Below, one piece after another: positions 1 to 10,317 of a DNA stretch of 64,000 nt. How positions within the stretch are numbered: the stretch's first letter is position 1; each line of letters starts with the position of its first letter. Position numbers and translations under genes: made by a program. The notes under the pieces are model-generated. The model was not told the DNA's origin. It was given only the letters and a program-made list of their open reading frames with translations, and made no database searches. The stretch is from Gerris lacustris (Eukaryota; Arthropoda; Insecta; Hemiptera; Gerridae). Location of the stretch: contig OX578276.1 of the NCBI GenBank assembly GCA_951217055.1, forward strand, positions 139,187,582-139,251,581. The letters run 5' to 3'.

Positions 1-524
1 TTGAAGTCTAAATGAGGGCGGTAATATTTGTACAATTTCTTAGATAACAATAGGGTTTGATACATATTTAGGGTAGTTAAATTTTCAGCAGTCACGGCAA
101 TTTGATCACTAATGTGAAATAGACGAGAAGGGAATTTTTTTTTTCTAGTAGTGTTTTCATAGTGTTCAATAATGTCTGGTCTTCCAAAACGCATTTCTAG
201 TAAATTTAAAATTTCTCTTACACTTCCCGGTACAGCAAGAAGAGATTGCACGACCACCCTGGCCTTTCCCTGTAAGGCTGTCTGTAGTCATGCCATGTTC
301 TCCTCTTCACAAATGCCGCAAACATCTGTTGCCCGTCTACATTTGTTCACAAAATTTGGGTTTTCAATCAGATTTCCAAAAAAATTAGGTAGTTCAATCT
401 TAATTACCTGCCTTGTTACAGATTTTGTCATATTCTTGGTTCTCTCCTCGGTCTGAGGTCGTTCAGTCTTAATTTTGTGAAGTTTTGATTCATTAAATTT
501 TGATTGAATTATTACCAGTCTCAA
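1..524 (-). pseudogene. BEL/Pao-type Gag-like remnant (DUF1759-like)
   Basis: Reading leftward from an ATG at 524, the frame gives 78 residues, then a stop (TGA at 288-290), and stays readable in the same frame to the window edge. The translation carries the pattern of the Gag-associated DUF1759 region of BEL/Pao retrotransposons: an 'LPNFFGN' segment (family: LPxFxG), then 'LQTALQGKARVVVQSLL' (family: L..L.G.A......L) and 'MRFGRPDII'. In the family this region belongs to the retroelement capsid polyprotein. The in-frame stop, the lack of any pol domain inside the window and the Helitron-like DNA directly upstream indicate a dead fragment; more could lie left of base 1. The match is by motif recognition only, so a diverged host-domesticated relative is possible. 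Confidence 0.55.
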
Positions 525-542
525 TACGGCATTTGCACCAGT

Positions 543-1308
543 AAATATTTTATAACTATAGTTCTAGGACATATTAATAAAATAATAAATACTCAATTTA
601 AAGAGCATTAGTGTGATGTTTAAGCACCCCAATCAGAAATTAAATCGGTCATTAAACAAAAAGTAGCTCTACAGGTAGAACCGGTGGAGGTACGACAAAA
701 AGTCACTGACCAAGTCCGTTAGTGCAATTTGCTTTTCGATACGACTTACTGTTTAGCCGCCAAAAATATCTACTTTAAAGTTGCGTTCGCTATCTTTAAT
801 TTTTTAAGGGGGGTAAACATTTTTTTTTTAAATTAAAAATCAAATTTAGCTCTCTTTAAAGCAGAACCGTTGGAGGTACGACATAAAGGCATAGGACCAA
901 GTTGTAGATCTTTTAAAATCAGTTACCCTGGTGCAATCTGCTTTTCGATACGACTTACCGTTCAGCCACACAGCCTCCAAAAACTTTAAAGTTGCCATCT
1001 TTAATTTTTTAAAGGAAAGGTAAATTTTTGTTAAACTTTTCGGATTTTTCCAGTCGGTTTTGGGCCAAGCGAGCCTCTAGGTGGTTTAGAAGTACCTAAA
1101 CATTTTGATTAGCAAGTCTTTTGTTATGCAATGAATGATGCATAATGTAGTCCTGGTTCAATTTTTAGAAACAAACTATTTAGGCATTTCACTTCATTGC
1201 TAGGCCTACATGATAATAGGAAACATAGCCACAAATACATTGCCTGAGTCCCGTTCATATGGATATTCTATTGTATGCTTAGTACATATTCTAGGGTGTG
1301 AAGGCTAG
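543..1308. mobile_element. Rearranged Helitron-like fragment
   Basis: About 550 bp here match, in inverted orientation, the core of the Helitron-like element at 17553-18769. One core segment (motif AGAACCG.GGAGGTACGAC) occurs twice, near 666 and 846, so it is internally duplicated. The last ~200 bp (from about 1110) match the 3' end of the same element in direct orientation, ending at CTAG (1305-1308). The terminal hairpin is mostly lost. The piece is therefore an inverted core joined to a direct 3' end. Confidence 0.55.
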
Positions 1309-1885
1309 TATATAAATATAACTAAGGTTTTGTCTATGCATTGGACAGAATTGCAACATTTTTGGATTAAATATTATATAAATTAATTTATTTCTACTCG
1401 TCTATAATATGATTTAAAGCATTAGCGATTTTTATCTCAATAACTTTAATCCATGTTGTAATCATTAATTGCATCCTGTTAATGCTTGTAAATGAGTTTT
1501 TCTTTTAAAATAATAATTAATTTTGAACTAATTTGATTGAATTTGCTTATTTTTTATTCATTTTTATTATTCATATATTAAGACTCTTGTTTCGCAAATT
1601 CAGAATAATTAGTTTTTAATATTTTAATTCGCACAATTAAATGATTGTAAAATTAAATTAAAAATGTATTTATCGTGCCTAATTATAAAATAGAGGCATT
1701 TTCGGCATTATACGAAAAATGATTTTATTCTTAATAACTGAATGAATAATGTTTAATACAGTCCTGTTTCCATGTGGAATGAAACTTTTTTGACATTTCA
1801 TTTAATCGCTTGGCCAACATGATAATAGCAAACATAACCACCGATTCTAGCATCAGCCCGGCGTGGAAAGTGGGGTGAAGGCTTG
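1309..1885 (+). mobile_element. Helitron-like non-autonomous element, degraded
   Basis: It starts with a decayed version of the left end seen at 17553 (shared GTTTTGTCT..GCATTGG motif) and ends with the same right-end block (CATGATAATAGCAAACATA, then GTGAAGGCTTGT) found at 1200-1308 and 18690-18769. It abuts the preceding fragment directly. No coding capacity is seen. The CTTG in place of the terminal CTAG shows decay. Confidence 0.5.
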
Positions 1886-2453
1886 TATAATATATACTAA
1901 GCACATGACACAGTGAAAGATAAAACTGACTCTCGAGTCAATTTTAAATTAAACTATTATCATAAATGCCATTATTAAAAAAAATACTTTTTAGAAGACA
2001 AACATGATGTTAGTACTGATTTTTTGAAAAAAATATAGTTAATCATTTTTTTATCAAGCTTGAAAACAATAATAAGACAAAAGTTAATTTTACAAGATTT
2101 CCCAACAAGGTTAAGAAAATGAACTATTAATGTTGAAGGAGTTGTTCTTAAGAGCGATTTCAATCTCACTTTAAGGGATTTGGTATTTTCTCAGAAGCTC
2201 ATTTCCGATTTGCTTTGGGGCTCGATTAAGGCTCAATATTATTCTTTCTATACAGTGAAAATTTCCTATAGAAACTTAGAGTGAAGGGTTCTTTTCGCTT
2301 AGGATTATCGATATGGAGTTTTCACTGGGCCTTGAGGAGTTAATGGTTCACCCGTTCTTCAACCAAAACTTTTCCGTCTTTCAACAGCTGAATTAAACCG
2401 CTCGGGTAATTTGAAAAGCGATTTCCTGCCCTGAAAATGTTTTTTTTTTTCTC
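1886..2453. other. Unannotated stretch
   Basis: I see no gene. The second half (2200-2440) is somewhat less AT-rich than its surroundings but matches nothing else in the window. Confidence 0.3.
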
Positions 2454-3151
2454 TAAATAATACCCCCAAAGGGTCTCGAAATAAACCTTTTTTACTTCAT
2501 TTTCGATTTGTCCTTTCATTAAATTGCTGACGGAATTAACGAACTTAAATAGTTAAACATTTATGGGTTAAATTGGAAATTTAAGTTTGTCCTTTCCCTT
2601 TTACCGTATGAAAGCTCAACGCTAACCAATTACATTAAAAATTATTTCTTTGTAGTGCTACAATCCATGGACAATTTTTTCTCACTTTCTTGTGAGCTAA
2701 AACAAGGGTCTGAACGTAGGAATACTAATGGAGGGAGCCATCGTGACCGAGGGGCTCTAGGCGCTCGCCCAGCAATCACTAAGTCGAGGCGACTCGAGGT
2801 CGTGGGTTCGAAAGTTATGAAACTCTGAATTGTATCTATGAATCGTGGACGGTGCAGGGCGTGGGACACCCCCTATGGGGCACTCTTCTCCCAGGCTTTG
2901 CTTATATAGCTCACTAATGACCTCACCATACTCGCTTTGGCGGTACAATGTACAAATTAATGTGTGATGTGGCTGGAACTCTCCATCACGGGACTAATAA
3001 AATGGGCCTAAAAGATGGCCTAATTGCTAGGTTTGAACAAGTGGTTCATCCTACCCGTTCTAGTAGGAAGTACTAGCTTACTACTACTACTACTAGGAAT
3101 ACTAATAATGGTCTTTCATCTTCTGTTTCTGTTCAACCTTATTATTTATTT
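2454..3151 (+). repeat. Family S repeat, copy 1 (tRNA-like core)
   Basis: It is nearly identical along its whole length to 8992-9685, with only a handful of substitutions and two small indels, and a partial third copy lies at 45786-46105. The central part has a tRNA-like segment with pol III box A and box B matches. The 3' part holds a short (TAC)n run and ends in CTTATTATTTATTT. The 5' ~280 bp before the tRNA-like part is unlike a simple SINE, so the unit could be a composite. No open frame in it is protein-like. Confidence 0.8.
2731..2818 (+). promoter_or_regulatory. tRNA-like pol III promoter in family S copy 1
   Basis: GTGACCGAGGGGCTCTAGGC resembles box A of class II (Ser/Leu) tRNAs, and GTGGGTTCGAAAGTT resembles box B (GGTTCGANNCC), with about the spacing of a tRNA with a variable arm. 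The 3' half no longer pairs cleanly with the 5' half, so it is tRNA-derived and not a working tRNA. Confidence 0.5.
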
Positions 3152-3595
3152 AGGAAGGTTACAGTGGCAGTGAATGTAAAAAGATCGTTCTCCTAAAAAA
3201 GTGTAAAATTAATTTAGTTAGACAGTGTAGATCGTAATAAATTTAATTTCAAATCGTTCAATACGACTTACTATATCGAGTGAGATAGTTATTATCTCGA
3301 AATATTTGATAGAACATTTATTATTACTTTAAAAAGATTCAATGTTGTGAAGTAACTTTACAGTTAAAATATCACCCAAACAACAAATCAATTAATTAAA
3401 TCGACTCGTCAAGCTTAACTTATAGATCTCAACGAAATTAGTGAGTACGATATATTAATGCTTAAAAAGTAAATGTTTAATTTGTTTGAATATTAGCAAT
3501 GTCAGGTTATTTTACTCTGAAAAAATATAAGACAAGAGCCAAAAACCTCATTCATAAAATATAGAAGAATATCAAAGAAGCTCACTCCAAGCGGG
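3152..3595. other. Unannotated stretch
   Basis: AT-rich DNA with no gene or repeat recognised. Confidence 0.3.
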
Positions 3596-3676
3596 CACTA
3601 GGTTAGCCCAGTGGTCAAGGTACCGGCCTACTATATATAACGTTGAGATAATCTGCGGTTCACATACCCGTCAAGG
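3596..3676 (+). other. tRNA-like sequence / SINE head
   Basis: TTAGCCCAGTGGTCAAGG is a good box A and GCGGTTCACATACCCG a fair box B, spaced as in a Leu/Ser-type tRNA. A tRNA cloverleaf is not closed well (the anticodon region is AT-rich), so I favour a SINE head or an old tRNA pseudogene. No poly(A) or other body follows that I recognise. Confidence 0.45.
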
Positions 3677-4004
3677 CAGTTAGAATTTTTATGCTTTGAA
3701 TATCCATTGCATTAAATAAACTATTCAAATTAGATCCAACACTTCAACAACAATCAGTAAACCAGAAGAAATAACAACACACGAAATGAATCTATAATAA
3801 TTGTAAACAAATAATTCGTTATAATTATCTAAGCCGAATGTTTACTTATACTTGTAGCAATAAAGATAAGGTATAACATTGCATATTATAGCCTCTCATT
3901 TAAAGCTAATCTTTGCGTTATTTTGACATTATTATTTATAAATTTATTTCATTTTATTATTTCTGTATCCCTTTGAATAGTAAATACAAATTTAACAAAC
4001 CTAA
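3677..4004. other. Stretch upstream of LINE ORF1
   Basis: AT-rich with no repeat found. It may include the 5' UTR of the LINE that follows, but the 5' end of that element cannot be placed. Confidence 0.3.
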
Positions 4005-4196
4005 ATGGACGAGAACAGATTAATTGCTCTATTATCGGGCTTTAAAGAAGAACTTAAAAAAGAAATGAAAAGTGGAATAAAGGAAGAAATAAGAAAACAA
4101 TTTGCAGAGTTACAGTTGCAACAAAAAGAAGATATAAATCGATTAGATAAAAGAATTACCCATTTATATTTCAATTTAGTTGTCCCCTTTAATTAA

Positions 4197-4917
4197 TATA
4201 TAAGATTACTGAATTGTGTCAATAGGGGTGTATTTAATATGAAAAAATGCTACTCCATTAAGAAGTTTTTTCAAAAACGGCTATATTTCATTCCTCTTCG
4301 GAACATTTTCAAACCTATACAGAAATAAAATACAAAAATCTTTTACTTAATAACCAAAATTTTTTAAAACATAAATTACCAAAAATAAGTCATGTATATA
4401 TATATAATTACCAAAATAGTTAAAAAAAATTTTTAATAAGAGTCAAGTAGAACGAAGTCATAAAAATTTAATTACTAAAAAAGTAATTCGTCACACTATC
4501 CAAGCCTGAACACTAATATTACAAACAGGAAGTGAGTCACTTCACATATACACAAAGGAATCTGATCCATGACTGACCTTATATTTTTAATACAACCAGC
4601 TTTATTATCTATAAATAAATATCCAACATCATTTATTTCCATCCAGACTAGTTATGCGGTATAATCTAATCAATTAAACTACATATTCCTTTTACTATAA
4701 TTATTTACAAAAACTTTCTATGATCAATTAGTGATCAACAACAACACTTTTAAATACAATAATAATTAGTACTTAAAAATGAAAAAAAATATTTGAAATA
4801 TAAACCATTTTTTAAACTATAACAATTATTAAAAAATAAATAATAAATAAATAATTAAATAATAAAATAAAGTAAAAATTATTAAAAATCAAATTAAATT
4901 AAAATCACAGATTTAAA
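4197..4917 (+). repeat. Left arm of Penelope inverted repeat
   Basis: It is nearly identical, as the reverse complement, to 5525-6260. The few differences include a longer ATTT-type run in the right arm and point changes such as GAATTGTGTC versus GATTTGTGTC. Confidence 0.95.
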
Positions 4918-5275
4918 TGTTGTTTTTACAATACACAATTAACAAAAATTACACCCCAACTAATACTTGTGAATTAATATTTATTATTGCTAACAATATA
5001 AAATATACAAACAACAACCAAATGTTAACAAATTTAAAAGGAGCTGAATTTAAGTAACAATTAAGAGAATAAAAAGGTTTAATAAATAAAAATTTTTTGT
5101 TTAAAATAAATTAAAACAAAGTATTTTAATTGAAAATAATTATTATTATTCCCAATTAAATGACTATATTTACACTAACCAACTTTCTAAATTAAAATAT
5201 ATAAAAATAATACAAAAATTTAATAAAAGAGATAAAAGTTATTTAACAAAAGTTATCAAGTTACAAAAGTTCAAT

Positions 5276-5533
5276 TTAAATTTTAGAGTTGATATTCAAT
5301 GATTTAAATATTCCCGAATAAAATTTGTTAAGTTCTTTAGTGTCAGTTTTAAAATTCATATTGTCGGGGCAACTAGATATAAATGCGGCCTCTAGTAATT
5401 TTCTTTTTGCGTTATTGTTTTCTTTTTCAAGTATTTTGAATTCTTTAAAGTTTGGTATATGGTTAAGTTCCAAAGCGTGAGAGGCTAAGCCAGTAGAATT
5501 TTTTTTATTACGGACATCTCCTTCTTTAAATCT
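5276..5533 (-). pseudogene. GIY-YIG endonuclease C-terminal fragment (Penelope-like)
   Basis: Translation on the minus strand reads 'KKNSTGLASHALELNHIPNF', then 'KRKLLEAAFI' and 'LNKFYSGIF'. This is the second half of the GIY-YIG domain of Penelope-like elements, in which the pattern NS.LA.H....H.F.F....I.......KR...E...I is typical. The same order, with a similar spacing, is found in the second remnant at 20338-20665. The N-terminal GIY...YIG motif and the reverse transcriptase are absent, because the frame runs straight into the inverted arm. The enzyme would nick target DNA during retrotransposition. It is a fragment only, and ends at a stop at 5276-5278. Confidence 0.7.
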
Positions 5534-6260
5534 GTGATTTTAATTTAATTTGATTTTTAATAATTTTTACTTTATTTTATTATTTAATTATTTATTTATT
5601 ATTTATTTATTTATTTATTTATTTTTTAATAATTGTTATAGTTTAAAAAATGGTTTATATTTCAAATATTTTTTTCATTTTTAAGTACTAATTATTATTG
5701 TATTTAAAAGTGTTGTTGTTGATCACTAATTGATCATAGAAAGTTTTTGTAAATAATTATAGTAAAAGGAATATGTAGTTTAATTGATTAGATTATACCG
5801 CATAACTAGTCTGGATGGAAATAAATGATGTTGGATATTTATTTATAGATAATAAAGCTGGTTGTATTAAAAATATAAGGTCAGTCATGGATCAGATTCC
5901 TTTGTGTATATGTGAAGTGACTCACTTCCTGTTTGTAATATTAGTGTTCAGGCTTGGATAGTGTGACGAATACCTTTTTTAGTAATTAAATTTTTATGAC
6001 TTCGTTCTACTTGACTCTTATTAAAAAAAAATTTTAACTATTTTGGTAATTATATATATATACATGACTTATTTTTGGTAATTTATGTTTTAAAAAATTT
6101 TGGTTATTAAGTAATAGATTTTTGTATTTTATTTCTGTATAGGTTTGAAAATGTTCCGAAGAGGAATGAAATATAGCCGTTTTTGAAAAAACTTCTTAAT
6201 GGAGTTGCATTTTTTCATATTAAATACACCCCTATTGACACAAATCAGTAATCTTATATA
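5525..6260 (-). repeat. Right arm of Penelope inverted repeat
   Basis: Reverse complement of 4197-4917. It contains GAAAATGTTCCGAAGAGGAA followed by TGAAATATAGCC, a small hairpin plus GAAATATAGCC motif that also follows the endonuclease remnant at 20338-20665 (see 21275-21310). Confidence 0.95.
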
Positions 6261-6860
6261 AAAGAATTACATTTATTGAAAGACAAGAAAGAAAGAAAAA
6301 TCTTATCGTCCACGGGTTCAGAGAAGAAGGCCGAGAAGACTTGGAAGAATTAGAATCAAAAATGATAAATTTCTTTAATGAAAAAATGCAAATATTTATT
6401 GAAAAATCAGAAATTGATTTCATAAAAAGGATTGGAAAGTACGAGCAGAAGAGCAGACCCATATGCATAACTTTTACAACTTTGAAAAGAAAAGTTAATA
6501 TAATTTAAAATAAGCAAAGACTTGGATGAATTCATAACTATAGAGGAGGATTTTCCAACAAACGTCCGAGAAGTTAGGAAAAACCTGATTCCCCAACTTA
6601 TTGAAGCCAGAAAACAAGGCAAATTTGCCATAATTAGATATGACAAATTAATATACGTGATTTCCAGAATAGAGCCGGAATTAATTCTAAACGCCAAAAA
6701 AGAAAAGGCGGATCGAGCAGCTCTAAGGGATATCAACAATCAAACATTACTAATACACTGAAAATAAAAATAAAGAAGAAGCAAACGACGAATACAGGTA
6801 AAAACAACAGGTCAAAGTGGTATAATACATCCTACTGACCAAGGAGTTCCGGAAAAAGCA

Positions 6861-8730
6861 TAGCAATCAAAAGATAATATAACTGGGATTGGAAAAATAA
6901 TAAAAGAACAAAGGAAAATTAATAAAAAAGAAGATAATAAAAAAGAAGAAGTAATTATATACACATTCAATTGTAGAACCCTGAGAGGTGACGAGAAACT
7001 TAATGAGCTTTTACTAGAAACACAAAGTATCAAATGGGATGTCATAGGACTAAGCGAGGTCAGAAGAGATCGGGAAACCCTAACTGATTTGGGAAATGGG
7101 TTGGAAATATATTTTATCGGAGAAGGACATACAGGAGGGACAGGATTCTTAGTGAACAAGAAAGGCAAAAATATCATATCATACAAGTCATACTCACACA
7201 GGATCTGTAAAACTATATGGAAGCTAAGAAAGGAACAAGGAGGAGGAAGGTTGCAGCTCATACAAGTCTACGCACCTACAGCAGACGCAAGTGAGCAAGA
7301 TATAGAACATTTCTACACCCTTGTACAGGAAGCTATCGATGAGGATAACTTGTTATTATGTGCGATTTTAATGCCAAGATAAGAAAAGGTAGAGAATACG
7401 AAGCAGTCGGTAAACATGGTTATGGAATTAGGAATGAGCGTGGATCAAGATTGGTGGAATTTGCAGAGGGCAACAATATGTTCATAATGAACACTTTCTT
7501 TAAGAAAACGGAGGAGAAAAAGTGGACATGGATCAGCCCGGACTGCCTTACAAAAAATCAAATTGATTTTGTTGTAACTAACATAAAATGTCTAGTTACA
7601 GATGTAGAAACTGACAATAGAATCAACATATGAAGTGACCACAGAGCCCTGAAAATTAAATTAAACATAAAAAATCAAAAATACTACCCAAATAGAAGAG
7701 AAAAGAACAATGTCAGATATGCCTATTTAGACCACCAACTATATGAAAATCAATTAAAAGAAAAAATTAAAAACATAGACAAAGAACAAGACTTAGAAAA
7801 TTGTTTAAAAATATTTATGGAAGGAATAAAGGAAACCACAAGCAAAATTAATGATAATCTTGTCGGAGAAAAAAGAAAATTTCCAAAAGAAATATTAAAA
7901 CTTTTAAAGAAATGAAAAAACCTTAAAAGAACAAGAAACAACAGCACTGAATTTAATGAGATCTCTAAACTAATAAGGAAAAAAATAAAAGATTGGAGCG
8001 ACGAAAAGAAAATTAGGAAACTAGAGAATGTTGTCATGAGAGGTGGTAGTCTAAAAAACTACTGGATGTCCCAAGCAGAAGGGAAAAGTAAAATAATAGG
8101 TAGAAAGACAAAAATGGAGTAATAAGAAACGATATAAGCGAAATTATAAGTATTATTAGTAAATTCTATGAAGATCTCTATGATGACAAGGACGAATTTA
8201 AATTAGAAGAAAATAGAAATACGAGTACAATAAGAAATATCGAAGAAGCAGTCCCTGATATTATGAAAGAAGAAATAACATCAGTAGTTCAAAAAATCAA
8301 GAGAGGGAAAGCATGCGGTAAAGACGGAATCAGTGGAGAAGAGATTAAAGCAGGCGGAAAAATTGTAGTCACGGCGCTACAGTATATATTCAACCTATGT
8401 ATGAATACAAGTCCCAAAATCATGGTTAGTAGCCCATCTTATGCTGTTGTTCAAAAAAGGGGATAGATATAATATTGAGAATTATATACCAATTAGTCTT
8501 CTTTCAGTTGTATATAAGATACTGATGAGTATTCTATCAAAAAGAATGGATCAAAAATTGGAAATAGAGATGTCAGTGTCGCAAACTGGGTTCAGACGGA
8601 ACTTTTCCACCCTAGATAACATACTTGTGATAAAACAATTGATGAAAAATGCTCAAGAATATCACTTCCCACTGGTTCTAATTTTTGTAGACTTTGCAAA
8701 GGCATTTGACTCGGTATATAAAAAGAAGCA
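6861..8730 (+). pseudogene. LINE ORF2: apurinic endonuclease + reverse transcriptase (RTE-like), broken
   Basis: The endonuclease domain is readable from about 6950: 'FNCRTLRG', 'WDVIGLSEVRR' (catalytic Glu region), 'GGTGFLVNKK', 'QVYAPTADAS', a frameshift near 7360, then 'DFNAKI', 'YGIRNERGSRLVEFA', 'NTFFKK', 'KWTWISPD', 'NQIDFVV', and 'SDHRALKI' (catalytic Asp-His) just after an in-frame stop at 7631-7633. The reverse transcriptase follows: 'GKACGKDGISGEEIK', a frameshift near 8450, 'FKKGDRYNIENYIPISLL', 'QTGFRRNFSTLDNI', and 'FVDFAKAFDSV', the first catalytic Asp block. Sequence after ~8730 no longer matches, so the YxDD block, thumb and C-terminus are deleted. Endonuclease wording (YG.RNERG, KWTW.SP) is typical of RTE-type elements. 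Several stops and frameshifts make this copy dead. Confidence 0.85.
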
Positions 8731-8991
8731 TAAAAGAAATGTTTAGAGATATAAATATAGAAAATGAATATAGCGAAAGCATTGAATTTGTTTATGAAAA
8801 TGCATTGTTAGAAATCAGCGTGAAAGAAAATAACTATCACTGTAACATATACTACTACCACGGCTTAATGCCGATTTGTAACCAAAAACATATTTTTCAT
8901 TTATATATTTATGTAAAAAAAAAAAAAGAAGAAGAATGTATATTGTTTTGAGGTTATATTAAATGGTTATTATTATTATTATTATTATTTA
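8731..8991 (+). other. LINE 3' end with (ATT)n tail
   Basis: After the RT frame breaks off, ~230 bp of AT-rich sequence leads to (ATT)n at 8966-8990. A short microsatellite in place of poly(A) is the usual 3' tail of RTE-type LINEs. Family S copy 2 begins at the next base. Confidence 0.5.
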
Positions 8992-9685
8992 TAAATAATA
9001 CCCCCAAAGGGTCTCGAAATGAACCTTTTTTACTTCATTTTCGATTTGTCCTTTCATTAAATTGTTGACGGAATTAACGAACTTAAATAGTTAAACATTT
9101 ATGGGTTAAATTGGAAATTTAAGTTTGTCCTTTCCCTTTTACCGAATGAAAACTCAACGCTAACCAATTACATTAAAAATTATTTCTTTGTAGTGCTACA
9201 ATCCATGGACAATTTTTTCTCACTTTCTTGTGAGCTAAAACAAGGGTCTGAACGTAGGAATACTAATGGAGGGAGCCATCGTGACCGAGGGGCTCTAGGC
9301 GCTCGCCCAGCAATCACTAAGTCGAGGCGACTCGAGGTCGTGGGTTCGAAACTTATGAAACTCTGAATTGCATCTATGAATCGTGGACGGTGCAGGGCGT
9401 GGGACACCCCCTATGGGGCACTCTTCTCCCAGGCTTTGCTTATATAGCTCACTAATGACCTCACCATACTCGCTTTGGCGGTACAATGTACAAATTAATG
9501 TGTGATGTGGCTGGAACTCTCCATCACGGGACTAATAAAATGGGCCTAAAAGATGGCCTAATTGCTAGGTTTGAACAAGTGGTTCATCCTACCCGTTCTA
9601 GAAGTACTAGATTACTACTACTACTACTAGGAATACTAATAATGGTCTTTCATCTTCTGTTTCTGTTCAACCTTATTATTTATTT
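8992..9685 (+). repeat. Family S repeat, copy 2 (tRNA-like core)
   Basis: It is nearly identical to 2454-3151 in the same orientation and contains the same tRNA-like core (box A near 9280-9298, box B near 9338-9353). It lies directly against the LINE tail. The low divergence between copies points to recent spread or duplication. Confidence 0.8.
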
Positions 9686-9971
9686 TCTTTATGTATGAAA
9701 TAATATCTACAACATCTTTTTATTTTCTCAGAAGTAGGTAAATAATTTAACATTTCAATCTCTTAATCCTCGTTTTAGTATAGCTCTCTAACTTATCAAT
9801 TTATTCTCTTTACTATTAACTTTTTCTTGTTTGTGACTAATTCTTCACTCTAAGCGTCAAATTTACCACAATATATCGGTAAACTAGATAAACATATAAT
9901 CATAGCATTCGTGCTGTGAGTCGTAAGAGAAGTCACACACATTGTCCAAAATGCTTTACAACTAAAACGGA

Positions 9972-10180
9972 GGGGGCCGGTGTCGCCGAGAGGTTAGCGC
10001 ACTCGACTCTGAAACCAAGGTCTAAACCCCGGATGTGAGTTCGAATCCCAGCGGGGTAAGACATGTTTCACACTAATGATCTCATCGGTAAGATGAGTAA
10101 AGTGGCCGGATAACCCCCGTCCTGTAATAACCCTGGCAGTTGATCGGGACTAAAACCCAAAAGAAAAAAAAACAAAAAAA
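9972..10180 (+). mobile_element. tRNA-derived SINE
   Basis: The head has a strong box A (TCGCCGAGAGGTTAGCGC) and box B (GTGAGTTCGAATCCCAGC) in a class II (Ser/Leu-like) tRNA layout. A ~90-bp body follows (GATCTCATCGGTAAGATGAG, CCGGATAACCCCCGTCC), and the element ends in an A-rich tail (10162-10180). A 7-bp AACTAAA occurs just before the head and just after the tail and may be the target duplication. SINEs of this type are transcribed by pol III and mobilised by a LINE partner. No second copy is in this window. Confidence 0.7.
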
Positions 10181-10241
10181 CTAAAGGATGCGAAAGTTGT
10201 AGGCTTTTCATTAAAGAATGCCTTTTTATATTAAATATATT

Positions 10242-10250
<9 letters not shown>

Positions 10251-10314
<64 letters not shown>
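10251..10314. repeat. (TA)n microsatellite
   Basis: An uninterrupted run of alternating TA. Confidence 0.95.

Positions 10315-10317
<3 letters not shown>

Larger units (their letters stand above)
4160..6257 (-). mobile_element. Penelope-like element nested in the LINE
   Basis: The insertion is flanked by a 13-bp direct repeat, ATAAAAGAATTAC (4147-4159 and 6258-6270), and the LINE ORF1 frame continues across the target. It consists of two ~720-bp inverted arms around a ~600-bp centre that encodes the tail of a GIY-YIG endonuclease on the minus strand. Penelope-like elements are known to carry flanking repeats in either orientation and a short extension next to one repeat; here ~37 bp lie between the left target copy and the left arm. 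No reverse transcriptase is present, so this copy is non-autonomous. Confidence 0.75.
4005..6761 (+). pseudogene. LINE ORF1 (RNA-binding/coiled-coil protein), interrupted
   Basis: ORF1 begins with ATG at 4005 and a charged, probably coiled-coil, N-terminus ('MDENRLIALLSGFKEELKKE'), and is cut at residue ~52 by the Penelope-like insertion. Skipping the insertion and one target copy, the same frame resumes near 6271 with 'FIERQERKKNLIVHGFREE', the usual start of a LINE ORF1 RRM-like domain (family: ..RKNNIVI.G..EE), then 'RPICITF' and a stop near 6506. A frameshift follows, and a second frame (6522-6761) carries 'EEDFPTNVREVRKNLIP' and 'IIRYDKLIY', the C-terminal ORF1 domain. In LINEs this protein binds the RNA in the retrotransposition particle. 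The breaks show it is dead. Family-level assignment is confident; clade is not certain. Confidence 0.7.

Noticed and set aside
6407..6739. 110-codon minus-strand frame
   Set aside because: Antisense shadow of LINE ORF1.
6812..7261. 149-codon minus-strand frame
   Set aside because: Antisense shadow of the LINE endonuclease.
2454..9685. LTR retrotransposon with family S as LTRs
   Set aside because: No TG..CA ends, primer-binding site, polypurine tract or gag-pol between the copies; the enclosed coding is a LINE, and a third partial S copy stands alone.
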